A stretch of DNA of 34,001 nt from Rhizophagus sp. LPA8_4_AMF (lineage: Eukaryota > Glomeromycota > Glomeromycetes > Glomerales > Glomeraceae), in contig JADRCO010000425.1 of assembly GCA_021464525.1 (NCBI GenBank), positions 1 through 34,001 on the forward strand, read 5' to 3'. Positions 1-11,137 of this stretch are shown piece by piece (positions within the stretch are counted from its first letter, which is position 1; every line of letters starts with the position of its first letter). Position numbers and translations under genes: made by a program. The notes below the pieces were generated by a model. It made no database searches. It was not told the DNA's origin and saw nothing but the letters and a program-made list of their open reading frames with translations.

Positions 1-1353
1 CAAGAAAAATGCAATCAATTTTTAAGTGATTTTACAAATAAAAGTTTAAATTTATTTTGCCCAAAATATAAATATGATAAAGAAACTCAAACATCAGCAC
101 TCAGACCTTTACCCTCTCTCTTTATTAGCCTGTACTTGCATTACTGAGGATGAAGATTTTTCTTATCTATCTTTATGTTTTAATCGAAAATACGACATGA
201 AGCAGCTTCTTCAGAATTATCATTGTTGTATTTCAGATCATATCTCGTTCTGTGCTTTTTCTGTTAATTTGGATCCTACTGGGTCCATTTCAGCTTTTCT
301 GGTTCTCTCTTGTTGAATTTTCTCTTCTAGTACTAACTGGGCTGCTCATGCTTTAATTCACGGATTTTTGCCTTTTGCCTTTTTAACTCTGTTTTTGGTA
401 TGCGGTCTCTCTTCGTCCTCAGCTTCTGCCATTATTAGTAAGATTTATAATGAATTTGTCTTTTATTATCGTAAGCGCATCTGAAATCCACATTGCTTTC
501 ACAAATCTGAATGGGAAGTTTCGTTTGGTATTACTTAATCTTCTAAATGCTCTGGCTCCTCTTCCTCATTACGTGCTGTATATACTCTGACCACTATTTT
601 ACCTTTTTTACCTCATACTATCTCCTTGGTCTTTCATGTAGATTGGGATTCCACTTCAATTACCCAGAGATTATCATAGACTAATCACATTTTGGGTTTA
701 CGAGGTGTCTAATAGTACTTCTATTTAGTAGCTTCGGCAAGGTATCTTTTCGATCTTACAGGTGGAATTGATTATCATTAGATAGTTAGTATAGTTGCGT
801 CTACTATAGTTGAAGTATATTATAGGGGTGATCTGGCATTATGTAGTTTAAGTTTGATTTTATTTTACTTGTTCTATTTTATTAGTGTTTATTTTTTATT
901 AGGAGACTATTTAGTTTTATTTTTGATTTTATGTTGTTCGTAATTTTATGATTTTATGTTACTATTTTATAAATTTAATAAAAATGAAAGCTACTATGTT
1001 ATGTTTGCCTATAGTCACCAAATATCATAGACTGTCTCAAATGTATAATTATATGGAGAGTTGACTGTATTTTTAACTGAAAAGATTTTTGGCTTAAAGT
1101 TTAACCTGTAAGTATTTTTCAGTAAAAATTTTCTGAAAAATACTTTTGGCAAATTTTTATATAAGAATCAGATCAGAACCAAAAATCAGAACTGAACTGG
1201 CAATTAATTTCAACTTTAAATACCTTTCTAAGTACATTTTCATAAAATTCAGATAGTAACATTTTATATAAAAATTTATAATGCTATTTACCTGGAAAAT
1301 GAACATATTTTAAAAATAATAAGAGAATTCCAAGGTAAGGAATAGTTTAGTAT
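1..1353. other. Gene-poor AT-rich stretch with decayed coding-like sequence
   Basis: I see no intact gene. Positions 74-316 hold an 80-residue open frame on the plus strand that matches nothing I recognise. Read on the minus strand, about 300-600 looks like broken coding sequence: charged, Lys/Glu-rich segments with coiled-coil character, interrupted by several stops. Positions 1-800 are less AT-rich than the flanks, which fits an old insertion or dead gene. From about 840 onward the sequence is low-complexity A/T. Confidence 0.35.
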
Positions 1354-1355
1354 TA

Positions 1356-1552
1356 CAGTGACACCTCTTTAAGTGCACCCTCCTTGGGACCATAGTAAAA
1401 AAATAGTAGAATGTGTACTTAGAGAGGGTATGCATTTATAGAGAGTAAAATATTAAGAGCTCTTATAAGTTGGAACCAGGCCCACTGTGCACTTACAGAG
1501 AATTTATATAGTGCATGCACTTATAGAGGGTGCACTTATAGAGGTGTCACTG
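1356..1552. mobile_element. MITE with 27-bp terminal inverted repeats (pogo/Tigger-like)
   Basis: The 197-bp element starts CAGTGACACCTCT and ends with its inverse complement. The 27-bp arms at 1356-1382 and 1526-1552 differ at one base. A TA dinucleotide flanks each end (1354-1355 and 1553-1554), the target duplication of Tc1/mariner-superfamily elements. The CAGTG...CCTCTATAAG terminus is the style of pogo/Tigger elements. A 15-bp subterminal unit is tandemly doubled at 1516-1530 and 1531-1545. There is no coding capacity, so it would be moved in trans by a transposase elsewhere. Confidence 0.85.
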
Positions 1553-1554
1553 TA

Positions 1555-2264
1555 TTGTGATATATTTTTAAAATGGGTTATATATTATTTTACAAATTTT
1601 TGTTATAAAATGAGAGATTTAAGTATTATACAGAAGGGTAAAATACATATTTATTCTTTTTAAATAAACATTATTTTTTATTTATCATATAAATAAATTA
1701 CAGTAAATTTTTTCATATTTTCAAAATTTATAAATAAAGATAATTTTGCATTATCTGTTATTAAATCCATTTAAATATGCAATTTATCCAACAACTTTCA
1801 GTTACTAAAAATAAATAAAAAAAAACTAATTTTTTTTTCATTCCACCCAACTAGCAGTAAGCAGCTAATTTTTGATATTTTTATAATTTCTAATAAAAAA
1901 TAATTTTAAATTACTCTTTTGATATTTTAATAAAAAATAATATTACTTTACATTATATTATAATTTTGTTTTCATATTCTTAACTAAAAAAATAATTTTT
2001 TTTTTACACCAATTTTTATTTAACATTGCTTACATTCTCAAGTTGAACCGAAATACAACTCTCAAAATTCTCGAATCGTCCAGTCTTGGTCTGACTTGTA
2101 CTTTGACCATCATTATGTCCTGTCCCGGCTGTTTCATATCCTTGTTCATGTTCCTCGTATTACCGATTATGGGAACAAATGGCAATCTTAGATTGGATAA
2201 GGTTTGAATACTTTAAACAGATTGCCAGATTTTTCCTTTTTTTTCCTTTAATTATTACTGAAAA
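1555..2264. other. Intergenic, upstream of the EF-hand gene
   Basis: Positions 1555-2000 are simple A/T-rich sequence with no gene. Positions 2030-2200 are more balanced in composition and lie just upstream of the EF-hand gene, so they may hold its promoter or 5' leader. I see no recognisable motif. Confidence 0.4.
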
Positions 2265-2856
2265 ATGTTTTCATTTGTAAAGAACAAATTTTATTTAATA
2301 AATTTCTTTTTATTATTGTTAACACTAATGCCACTATTTAGCTTAGCGAATACTCATATAAATTATCAAGGGGAACACAACAACTACGGTGACCACGCAA
2401 AAATTAGACAGTAGGTAGACATGCCAAATCATTTATATTTAACAAACTGAATTACTTAATTATTTCCTTGCTCATTTTTTTATTCGATAAGACACGTAAA
2501 AAATCATTTAAAAGACATTCCAGGACAAAATTTTGGGGAGATGACAGACGATGATGATTTATACTATTTATTTTCTATACATGACGTTAATCGCGATGGA
2601 TATTTAGATGGACATGAATTACGTGAAGCTTTTATTGATGATGAATTTGGTAATTCGGAAGGACTTAAACTCGAAGAAATCGTTGAAATGATCGATCATG
2701 TATTGTTAGAAGATGATATGAACAATGAGTATGTCTTATTGAACTTATTTTTGGGAATTAAATTACAATATTAATATATTATTTATTCATTCATTTTTAA
2801 GTGGAAAAATTAGTTGGGAAGAGTACCTATTATCACAATCTTATCATCAAGTATAG
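2265..2856 (+). CDS. Secreted EF-hand protein, MCFD2-like
   Basis: Exons 2265-2410, 2492-2728 and 2802-2856 give 145 residues. The start at 2265 opens a hydrophobic signal peptide (residues 1-28, ending SLA). A GDHAKIRQHVK segment follows, resembling the region just before the EF-hands in MCFD2. EF-hand 1 has a complete loop, DVNRDGYLDGHE. EF-hand 2, DMNNDGKISWEE, is also complete, and intron 2 splits it inside the codon of its fifth ligand Asp. In animals MCFD2 is the calcium-binding partner of the cargo receptor ERGIC-53/LMAN1 in ER-to-Golgi export, and the same role is inferred here. Length and domain order match the family. There is no KDEL-like tail (it ends SQSYHQV). Another small luminal EF-hand protein is possible. 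Confidence 0.82.
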
Positions 2857-3037
2857 TTAAAATAAACAAAATTTACATCTAATATTACAAAATTTTAATA
2901 TCAAATAATTTTGTAACTAAAATGTTACACTTTGAAAAAGATCACTAAACTATTATATTATCGGGTGTATATTTAAATCTTTCGAAATTGTATTGCATTA
3001 TTAATATATTAGATTTAAAAATTTGTAAAAAATTGTG

Positions 3038-3341
3038 TGGGAACACCCTAAGAGTAAGCCCCGTTGTGTTATAACCTTTTTCTTTTTACGGAAAGAAGTT
3101 ACAATCGCATAACTGTGCTATGACCAACAAAACCAAATTCGCGACCTCCCAATCTCAAGTAAGAACTCTTCTTCGATCATAAAGAAGGCCATAAAGTGCG
3201 AATTGATTATACCTCACTATAGGTGACACTTTCTGTCATGTGTCCGAGGACTTTCCCCAAAGTAATAATAAAAGAGCTAGTAATCCGAGGATTAATGCTC
3301 CGTTTGTGTTACTTTGATAGCGATTCTTTAAGGTGCTCCCA
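3038..3341. repeat. Interspersed repeat with imperfect terminal inverted repeats
   Basis: This roughly 300-bp block is clearly less AT-rich than its surroundings. It begins TGGGAACACCCTAA at 3038 and ends with the complement of TGGGAGCACCTTAA at 3341, giving imperfect arms of about 14 bp. Internally it has short self-complementary pieces around 3080-3110 and 3160-3190. No open frame spans it and no target-site duplication is obvious. A MITE or a SINE-like element are both possible. I could not find tRNA-type A and B boxes with confidence. Confidence 0.5.
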
Positions 3342-3531
3342 GTACCAAAAAAAAAGAAAAAAGAGGAATTTAAAAAATTAATTGTTTAAATTGTTTACCT
3401 AAATGAATTAATTTGGAGTTGTGAAAAGATTCTTAAATAACTTTACAGTATTTAATCATATCTATACTAGCAGAATATAATCAATTATGAATAATTATTA
3501 TTCACTAATACGATATATCAACTTGCCTTTG

Positions 3532-4746
3532 TTATTTTAATAATTCATCAAATCCATCAGCAATATTTCTCTTTGCCTATAAATAAATTTACTTTTTAAT
3601 ATATATATTATTATCTGACTTACATTTCCCAAACTCACCTTTTCGGAAATAGGATTTTTTGCTGCCAAATAGCTCATAAATATATTCTTTGTTAGCCAAA
3701 TATTATTCACTATTCCCATGTTTTTTCCCTGAATAATAATCGAATTTAATAGGACTTACGATTAAAGTAAGCTTTTTAAGGGTAATGCACATAAATTATA
3801 TACCTCATATTCAATAATTAAGGTTCCATTTTTTTCCTTTTTCAAAATTAAAGCCGTACCGGCTTTTACTACTGACTTGGGGAATTTTGCTTTAAGTACT
3901 TTTATGGCCTTTAAAACGTTCTCGGCATCTTCCTCATTCATGTATCCATCTTGCATCCTGTGCGTAATCGCACGCGTAAAACCATCACGTAAATGATGTC
4001 CATTTGTATTTCGTACAGGTTCAATACGAATTGCCATAACTATGGGTAGATCCAATATTGATAAGGCTATCGATTCATCATTCTCTGACATAAACTTTTC
4101 CTTATCATATCCCTTAATAAAGATTAACTTTAGAAAAATTTCCTTTAAGATTCTCGCAAACATTCATTATTTACCTTCCAATTTTTCAATACATCAATGT
4201 CATCTTCACTAATATACATTCCAATAACATAAACCTTAATTTTTAAGAATGTAACAGTTCTAATACCTAACCCTATAAGCCTTGCTTTTGTTCCGTCATG
4301 TAATGTAATATACGTTGGAATATGTACTCCACTCTCGGGTTCCTCTTAATAACGGATAAATTTAATCATATTATTTATTACAAATAAAACTCGAGAATGA
4401 CGTAAATTCGTTTTCTGAATACCAGTTGTTTCAGACTCTACACTTTTTGGCAAAGCGTCAGCGAACGCAATGTTTTTATCGTACACATACCAATAAGATA
4501 CGCTAGCTAAACCAATAGCCGTAGCAATAGTACTAGAAGTAAAAAATTTAACCTATATATACAGTAAAAAAGATTGTGAATTCTTGTTTTTAAAAAAAAA
4601 AAAAAATGCAGTAGATGGAAAACCTTTCCAGAACTGAATCCGAAACGAAAATTTGAAGGCTTTATCAAGTTATGTTTTGCATATGTAAAAAAAGAAGTCT
4701 GCCTAATAAAATTTCGAGATCTTAGTACTGTTCGTAATAAAAACAT
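3532..4746 (-). CDS. AIM18: Mitochondrial chalcone-isomerase-fold protein, AIM18-like
   Basis: Six exons (in transcript order 4624-4746, 4423-4552, 4175-4344, 3804-4112, 3639-3728, 3532-3576) give 288 residues. The Arg-rich N-terminus (MFLLRTVLRSRNFIRQTSFF) looks like a mitochondrial presequence, and a short hydrophobic segment follows near residues 45-60. The conserved core has GLGIRTVTFLKIKVYVIGMY, then RIEPVRNTNGHHLRDGFTRA, then the C-terminal NIWLTKNIFMSYLAAKNPIS. These are hallmarks of the AIM18/AIM46 chalcone-isomerase-like family. Yeast AIM18 is mitochondrial and of unknown activity, and catalysis should not be assumed. The gene is divergent from the SAH hydrolase across about 970 bp of repeat-rich DNA. 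Confidence 0.85.
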
Positions 4747-4755
4747 TTTCTATAG

Positions 4756-4824
4756 AAAAAAAATTTTTTTTTTTTTTTTTTTTTAAACAAAAAAAAAAAA
4801 ATTTTTTTTTTTTTTTTTTTTTTT
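4756..4824. repeat. Alternating poly-A/poly-T runs
   Basis: Four consecutive runs of A, T, A and T, each about 8-22 nt, are separated only by short AAAC linkers. The stretch is self-complementary and could fold back on itself. It lies just upstream of the start codon of the AIM18-like gene (4746, minus strand), so it occupies that gene's 5' leader or core promoter. Exact run lengths may be unreliable because homopolymers are error-prone in sequencing. Confidence 0.7.
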
Positions 4825-4894
4825 AAACCAATAAAAATAACAAATCTTTGATCAGTTCTGTGATTGGATAATCATTTCGTTTATAATCTAATCA

Positions 4895-5455
4895 GTTCTT
4901 CGGAGAAAAAATTTTCTACCCTGAGAATCACCATTTTTGGATGAACCCGTGACTTAATAATAATATAATAATATTTTTCAAAAATTGAACTTAAAAATCT
5001 TTCGCAAGTATTTAGCCTTTTGCTAGTTATTAAATTAGACTTTATTATTTTATATCCTGCATAACTACAAAAAAAACCGTGAAATTCGGGGCTACATAGA
5101 ATTTTCAAAATTCGAAACTCTTTCGCCTCACATTAAGATTACCGAGTTAGTAGGTGCAAACCCGTTAAACAAACATCATATTATAATTCCAACCTAAGTT
5201 CTCTCGTTTTTTTTCCACTCTTTACTAATCCAATTTCTAATCGCAGTTAATGCTTTGTCACATCGACACCATTATATAAACGAGATACAATTGATTGGTT
5301 AAAACCAATATAAATGTGTTAAAATTTCCCTTATTTCTGTATATAGTACTGACATTTGACAATAATTTGAATTTCTACATATACGTCACGAACTTAGTCC
5401 AAAAATGGTGATTCTCAGGGGTAAAAAATTTTTTCTTCGGATTCCGAAGAGTTAG
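4895..5455. repeat. Long inverted repeat, possible MITE
   Basis: The left arm at about 4895-4953 is repeated in inverse complement at about 5385-5455. The core 4919-4940 matches 5399-5420 perfectly over 22 bp (it includes CCTGAGAATCACCATTTTTG). The arms extend imperfectly to about 55 bp, ending in CTTCGGAG/CCGAAGA motifs. The 430-bp interior has no gene. Further partial copies of the CGGAGAAAAAA motif occur near 5617. I could not define a target-site duplication. Confidence 0.65.
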
Positions 5456-5489
5456 GAAATTTCTTCGGAAGAATACATTCGTTTTTTGG

Positions 5490-5507
5490 TTGCATATTAA
5501 TATGCAA
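5490..5507. repeat. Perfect 18-bp palindrome TTGCATATTAATATGCAA
   Basis: This perfect inverted repeat without a spacer lies about 210 bp upstream of the SAH hydrolase start. It could be a dimeric transcription-factor site or a remnant of the surrounding repeats. I do not recognise it as a known regulatory element. Confidence 0.5.
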
Positions 5508-5717
5508 CACGAATCAAAAAAATTTTTAATCCAATAAATAGTTTCCATTTGTAATCTAAAATCTAGTGCCACGGATTTTTAACATTTTATCACGAATCAA
5601 AAAACATTTTTTCTGCGGAGAAAAAAAAATTTGATGTAAAACCAATATAAATATAGCTTTTGTGATCTATTAGCTTAAACCGAATTTTTTTTTTCCCCTT
5701 GAGAACAGTAAAAAAAA

Positions 5718-7380
<1,663 letters not shown>

Positions 7381-7973
7381 AATAGACATATTGAATATAA
7401 TTCTAAATATTATTTAAAAGAGAGTTATATTAAAGAGCTATATTAATAATAGTTTGCTTGGTTAGAAATAATAAATTTAGAGGTTTTATCAGTAAATTTT
7501 TATTTATAAATACTAATAAAAACCTTACCAAAAAAGTTTCCGAAATAGCGAAATTGTGTTTCCGCTAAAAGTTTTATTTGAAAGACTCGTAAATTTATTC
7601 TTTCCAGTTCTTTGAAGATATCTCTATCTGCTATCGAAAAATTACAATCAACCGTATTAATGTATCACTTATTCACAATAGATAAAGCTTGAAAGTCACC
7701 AATATAAAAATTTTTAATTATGTAAAGAAACTAAAAATAAATGAAATGTTCAATGTTCATAATAAATAGGTGATACATTTATCTAATAAAATAAAATAAA
7801 AGACCAACGTATCAAACATCAGCACTTTTATAAATTACAAAATAAAGAAAAAAAATTATTTAGAAAATATGCGTTGTTTAAATCCAAATGCTCCGACAAA
7901 ATTGACCGATTCTATTTTAACTATTTGCTGTTGATATAAATCCTAAATTTAAATGTCTTTTAATGATATTTAT
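7381..7973. other. Convergent intergenic region
   Basis: This lies between the 3' ends of the SAH hydrolase (+) and alpha-SNAP (-). It is AT-rich and should contain both 3' untranslated regions. AATAAA-like signals occur on both strands, for example near 7840. I see no gene or repeat. Confidence 0.5.
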
Positions 7974-9203
7974 TCAAGTCAAAATTGGTTGTTCTCGAAT
8001 TCCTTTTTTAATCTGTAACAGAATACTAGTTTTCCAATTATCCAATTTAGACAATTGATCAAAATCAACTACTCTATTAGTAAAAGTTTCAACATCACCA
8101 TTCTCAACTGCGGAAAGTATGTCTTGAAGAAATTGATATTCTCGAGTACCGGCGAAAGACACATCCATATCTTTGTATTTTTCAATTGCATTAGCGGCTC
8201 CTATATAATCCTTTTTAGAAATAAATTGGAAATCGAAGTTATAAAAAATATAAAGAATATTTGGAACTGATTCTTCTTTACATAGAAAAGTAAGTTACCC
8301 CATTAACGATATGACATAATCCAGCTTTCAAAAAATATTCTTTGAGTGACCATTTAGTAAGTTGATTATCAAGACTAGCATATGCAACTTGTTCAAATTT
8401 TTCAATGGCCTTATCGTATTGACCCAATGAAGCAGCAAAAGTTGCTACTTTAAGAAGACAATTATTTGCGAGACTAAATATTGGAATTAATTAGCTCAAA
8501 TATAATTATATATAACTACGGTTAATTAAATATTAAAAATACATACGCATTTGCCTCTTCTCCAGCATACCATTCTGCTGCAATTTCATAAGCTTGCATT
8601 GCTTTCTCTATATCAACTAGATCAGATTCATAAATTTGAGCAATTTCTTTTTGGTGTCCAGCTGCTGCTTGAAATCTACCTCTATCAGTAAGAATTTCAA
8701 TTGCACGCTTTAAAGATGTGATAGCATCTGTAACATAAATAACATAATTAGATCAACCAGCTATATACAATGAGTATAAGAATAAAATGTAACATACCTT
8801 CGAAATTACATTTCTTATAACATTTAGAAGCACTAATGAAAGTTGAAGCTGCTTCATCGCGTTCATTAAGTTGTATTTGCATATTCGCAGCTTTTGAAAA
8901 CGCATCACCGGCTTCTTTCCCTATAAATATAATAAAATTAATAAATTAAATATACAATCAAGTTTAAAAAAACCAACTTTTATAAAGTATTTTATTACTT
9001 CACAGTTAATATATAATAGGTAAATAGTGATAATATGCAATATAAATAAAGTAATGCTCACATCGTTTTGCTAATTTAAAAGAATTTGCTGCTTTAGTAT
9101 ACAATTCTGCAGCATCTTCAAATTTATTACTCCCAAACCACCCAAAAGTTGTCGCCTTTTTATCTGCTTTTGCAAGTAAAGCTAAAGCTTCTCGTTCTGA
9201 CAT
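7974..9203 (-). CDS. SEC17: Alpha-SNAP, vesicle fusion adaptor
   Basis: Recruits the ATPase NSF/Sec18 to SNARE complexes so that they are disassembled after membrane fusion. Five exons (9062-9203, 8798-8920, 8547-8727, 8299-8473, 7974-8210) give 285 residues, close to the yeast and human lengths (about 290). Family signatures are present in order: an N-terminal [20 protein letters not shown], the [12 protein letters not shown] helix, [37 protein letters not shown] and the C-terminal [20 protein letters not shown]. That C-terminal region is the part that stimulates NSF. The whole chain reads as TPR-like helical hairpins. The final residues (GIREQPILT) are less acidic than the usual tail. It is divergent from the mitochondrial kinase with only 311 bp between the start codons. 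Confidence 0.95.
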
Positions 9204-9514
9204 TGCTAAATATTATGATAATGAGTAACTTTTTTTTGAAACGAGAAATCAAAATTATTTAAATGGTTACGCATTTCAAATATGCTACGTAGCTTTCTTA
9301 TGAAAATCACGAAAATCATGTGCTTTTTATGATAGATTATGTAATTCATTTATTCCCGATAAAGATTTTTATCAGATTTTCAAATTGTATATATACTTCG
9401 TTCATTTGTAAATTTAAGTACAGTAACTGTAAAATTCAATCTTCCAATCAAATTCATGTGCAGAAAGTTAATTTTGAAAGTGTCGATCAACTGAATATTA
9501 TAATTAAGTGGAAC
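9204..9514. promoter_or_regulatory. Short divergent promoter region (SEC17 / mitochondrial kinase)
   Basis: 311 bp separate the two start codons, so both promoters and 5' leaders share this space. An open frame upstream of 9515 is in frame with the kinase, but I treat it as leader because a good mitochondrial presequence starts at 9515. No specific factor site is recognised. Confidence 0.4.
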
Positions 9515-10807
9515 ATGACATTATTAAGAACGTTTGGTATTAACAATATTAACAAACTTGGTAAATTTTGTTATAACAATCTTTCTACTTTTCGTACACA
9601 ACCTCGTCTATATAATACACAACAAGAAGTAGTAGTGTCATTTTATGATGATAAAGTAGCAAAATATGCAGAAAAATCTATCAGACCTGTTACATTAAAA
9701 GAATTAATGAGATTTGTACAACCATCTTTAAATAATACCTCAACATTACTTGAATCAGCAAAGTATACACGTTCAGAATTACCAGTTCGATTAGCAAGAA
9801 GAGTAAAAGCATTACAAAATTTACCTTTCATAGTAGGAACAAATCCATATATTAAAAGTATTTATAAATTATATTATAATTCATTTGAATTGATTAGATC
9901 ATTTCCTGAAGATATTTGTGATAAAGGAATTGATGAAAAATTTGCTGAAATGTTAAAAGAAATGGTTACTTCTCATTCCGAAAATATCCCTACTTTAGCC
10001 AAAGGTATGATGTTTCTTTTTGACAATTTTTTTCATAGACTTTTTTAAATTTCTTTTTTTTTTTAAGGTTTTCAAGAATGCAAAAAATATATGATACCAG
10101 AAGATATAAAAAATTTTCTTGATGATATGATAAGTGCACGTATAGGTATAAGATTAATCGCAGAACAACATATAGCATTACATAATAATTTAAATGATAC
10201 ATCTTATACAGGTATAATAGATACAAAATTACAGCCACAAAAATTAATTCAATCATGTTCAAATTTTGTTAAGGAGTTATGTGAAGTACATTATGGTTCA
10301 GCACCAAACATATTAATTGATGGACAAATTGACACAACATTTACTTATGTACCGGTACATTTGGAATATATTATAACCGAACTGTTAAAAAATTCCTGTA
10401 GAGCTACTGTAGAATATTCTCAAAAAGTTAATAGAACTAAACATCCTCCTGTTATTGTTACTATATCAAAAGGTAAAAACTTTATCGGAATTAGAGTAAG
10501 AGATCAAGGTGGTGGTGTACCTACTAAAGATTTAACTTCTATATTTGATTATTCTTATACTACTGTTCCTCAAGATGACATTATAGGGGGGTTAGAGGGT
10601 CAGAATATTTTAGCGAATGTAAGTAAAATGGCTATGCAATCTGGCTTAGGTGGACCTATTGCTGGACTCGGTTATGGACTACCATTAGCTCGTATTTACG
10701 CTAACTACTTTGGTGGTTCGATTGATTTAGTGTCTTTACATGATTATGGTTGTGATGTATTTCTAAGGTTAAAACAAATTGATAAATCTTTAGATTTAGA
10801 AATCTAA
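9515..10807 (+). CDS. Mitochondrial branched-chain ketoacid dehydrogenase kinase (PDK/BCKDK family)
   Basis: Phosphorylates and inactivates the E1 subunit of a mitochondrial 2-oxoacid dehydrogenase. Two exons (9515-10004, 10068-10807) give 409 residues, the size of BCKDK. Residues 1-30 resemble a presequence. The N-terminal helical domain includes LLESAKYTRSELPVRLARRV and LPFIVGTNPYI, which read more like BCKDK than PDK. The GHKL ATPase domain has the N-box ELLKNSCRATVE, the G1 box DQGGGVP and the G2 box GLGYGLPLARIYA. It ends GCDVFLRLKQID, again BCKDK-like. Specificity for branched-chain ketoacid rather than pyruvate dehydrogenase is inferred from these matches. It is not a phospho-His relay kinase despite the shared ATPase fold. 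Confidence 0.9.
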
Positions 10808-11137
10808 TTATTTAATATGAACTTTGAATAATCATAATATTAATAATCTAAATAATAAATAAAAAAATATTATTTATTATTTAATGTGTTTATTAACAAA
10901 TAATTAATTATTTCTTTTTAAAAAAAGTTCTTAAATAAAACGTCCAGCGTAGAAGATAATAAGTCAACGAAAAACCCCCCTAAACTACATCCAAAATAAA
11001 TCGAGCAAAAAGTAAAAAAAAATTCTATATAAGAGCCTAAAATTATTACTTCCTTAAATTGTTTTGTAAAAAAAATAGCCTTTTAAGTTTTGTCTATTAC
11101 ATGTACATAAAAACAATTATAAGAATATTAAAAATAG
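10808..11137. other. Convergent intergenic region
   Basis: 3' flanks of the mitochondrial kinase (+) and the AGC kinase (-). AT-rich, with no gene or repeat that I can support. Confidence 0.5.

Larger units (their letters stand above)
4747..5717. other. Divergent intergenic region packed with repeats
   Basis: This is the shared upstream region of the AIM18-like gene (-) and the SAH hydrolase (+). It contains long dA/dT runs, a large inverted repeat and an 18-bp perfect palindrome, which are listed separately. It also has direct repeats: a 16-bp unit TAAAACCAATATAAAT at 5300-5315 and 5637-5652, and a 14-bp unit CACGAATCAAAAAA at 5508-5521 and 5591-5604. I see no open frame that looks coding. 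The promoters of both genes must lie here. Confidence 0.6.

Noticed and set aside
3038..3341. Possible tRNA or tRNA-derived SINE head
   Set aside because: I could not draw a cloverleaf or find convincing A and B boxes, so it is listed only as a repeat.
9320..9514. In-frame upstream extension of the mitochondrial kinase (65 residues)
   Set aside because: It is hydrophobic and unlike a targeting peptide, overlaps the short divergent promoter, and a normal presequence begins at 9515.
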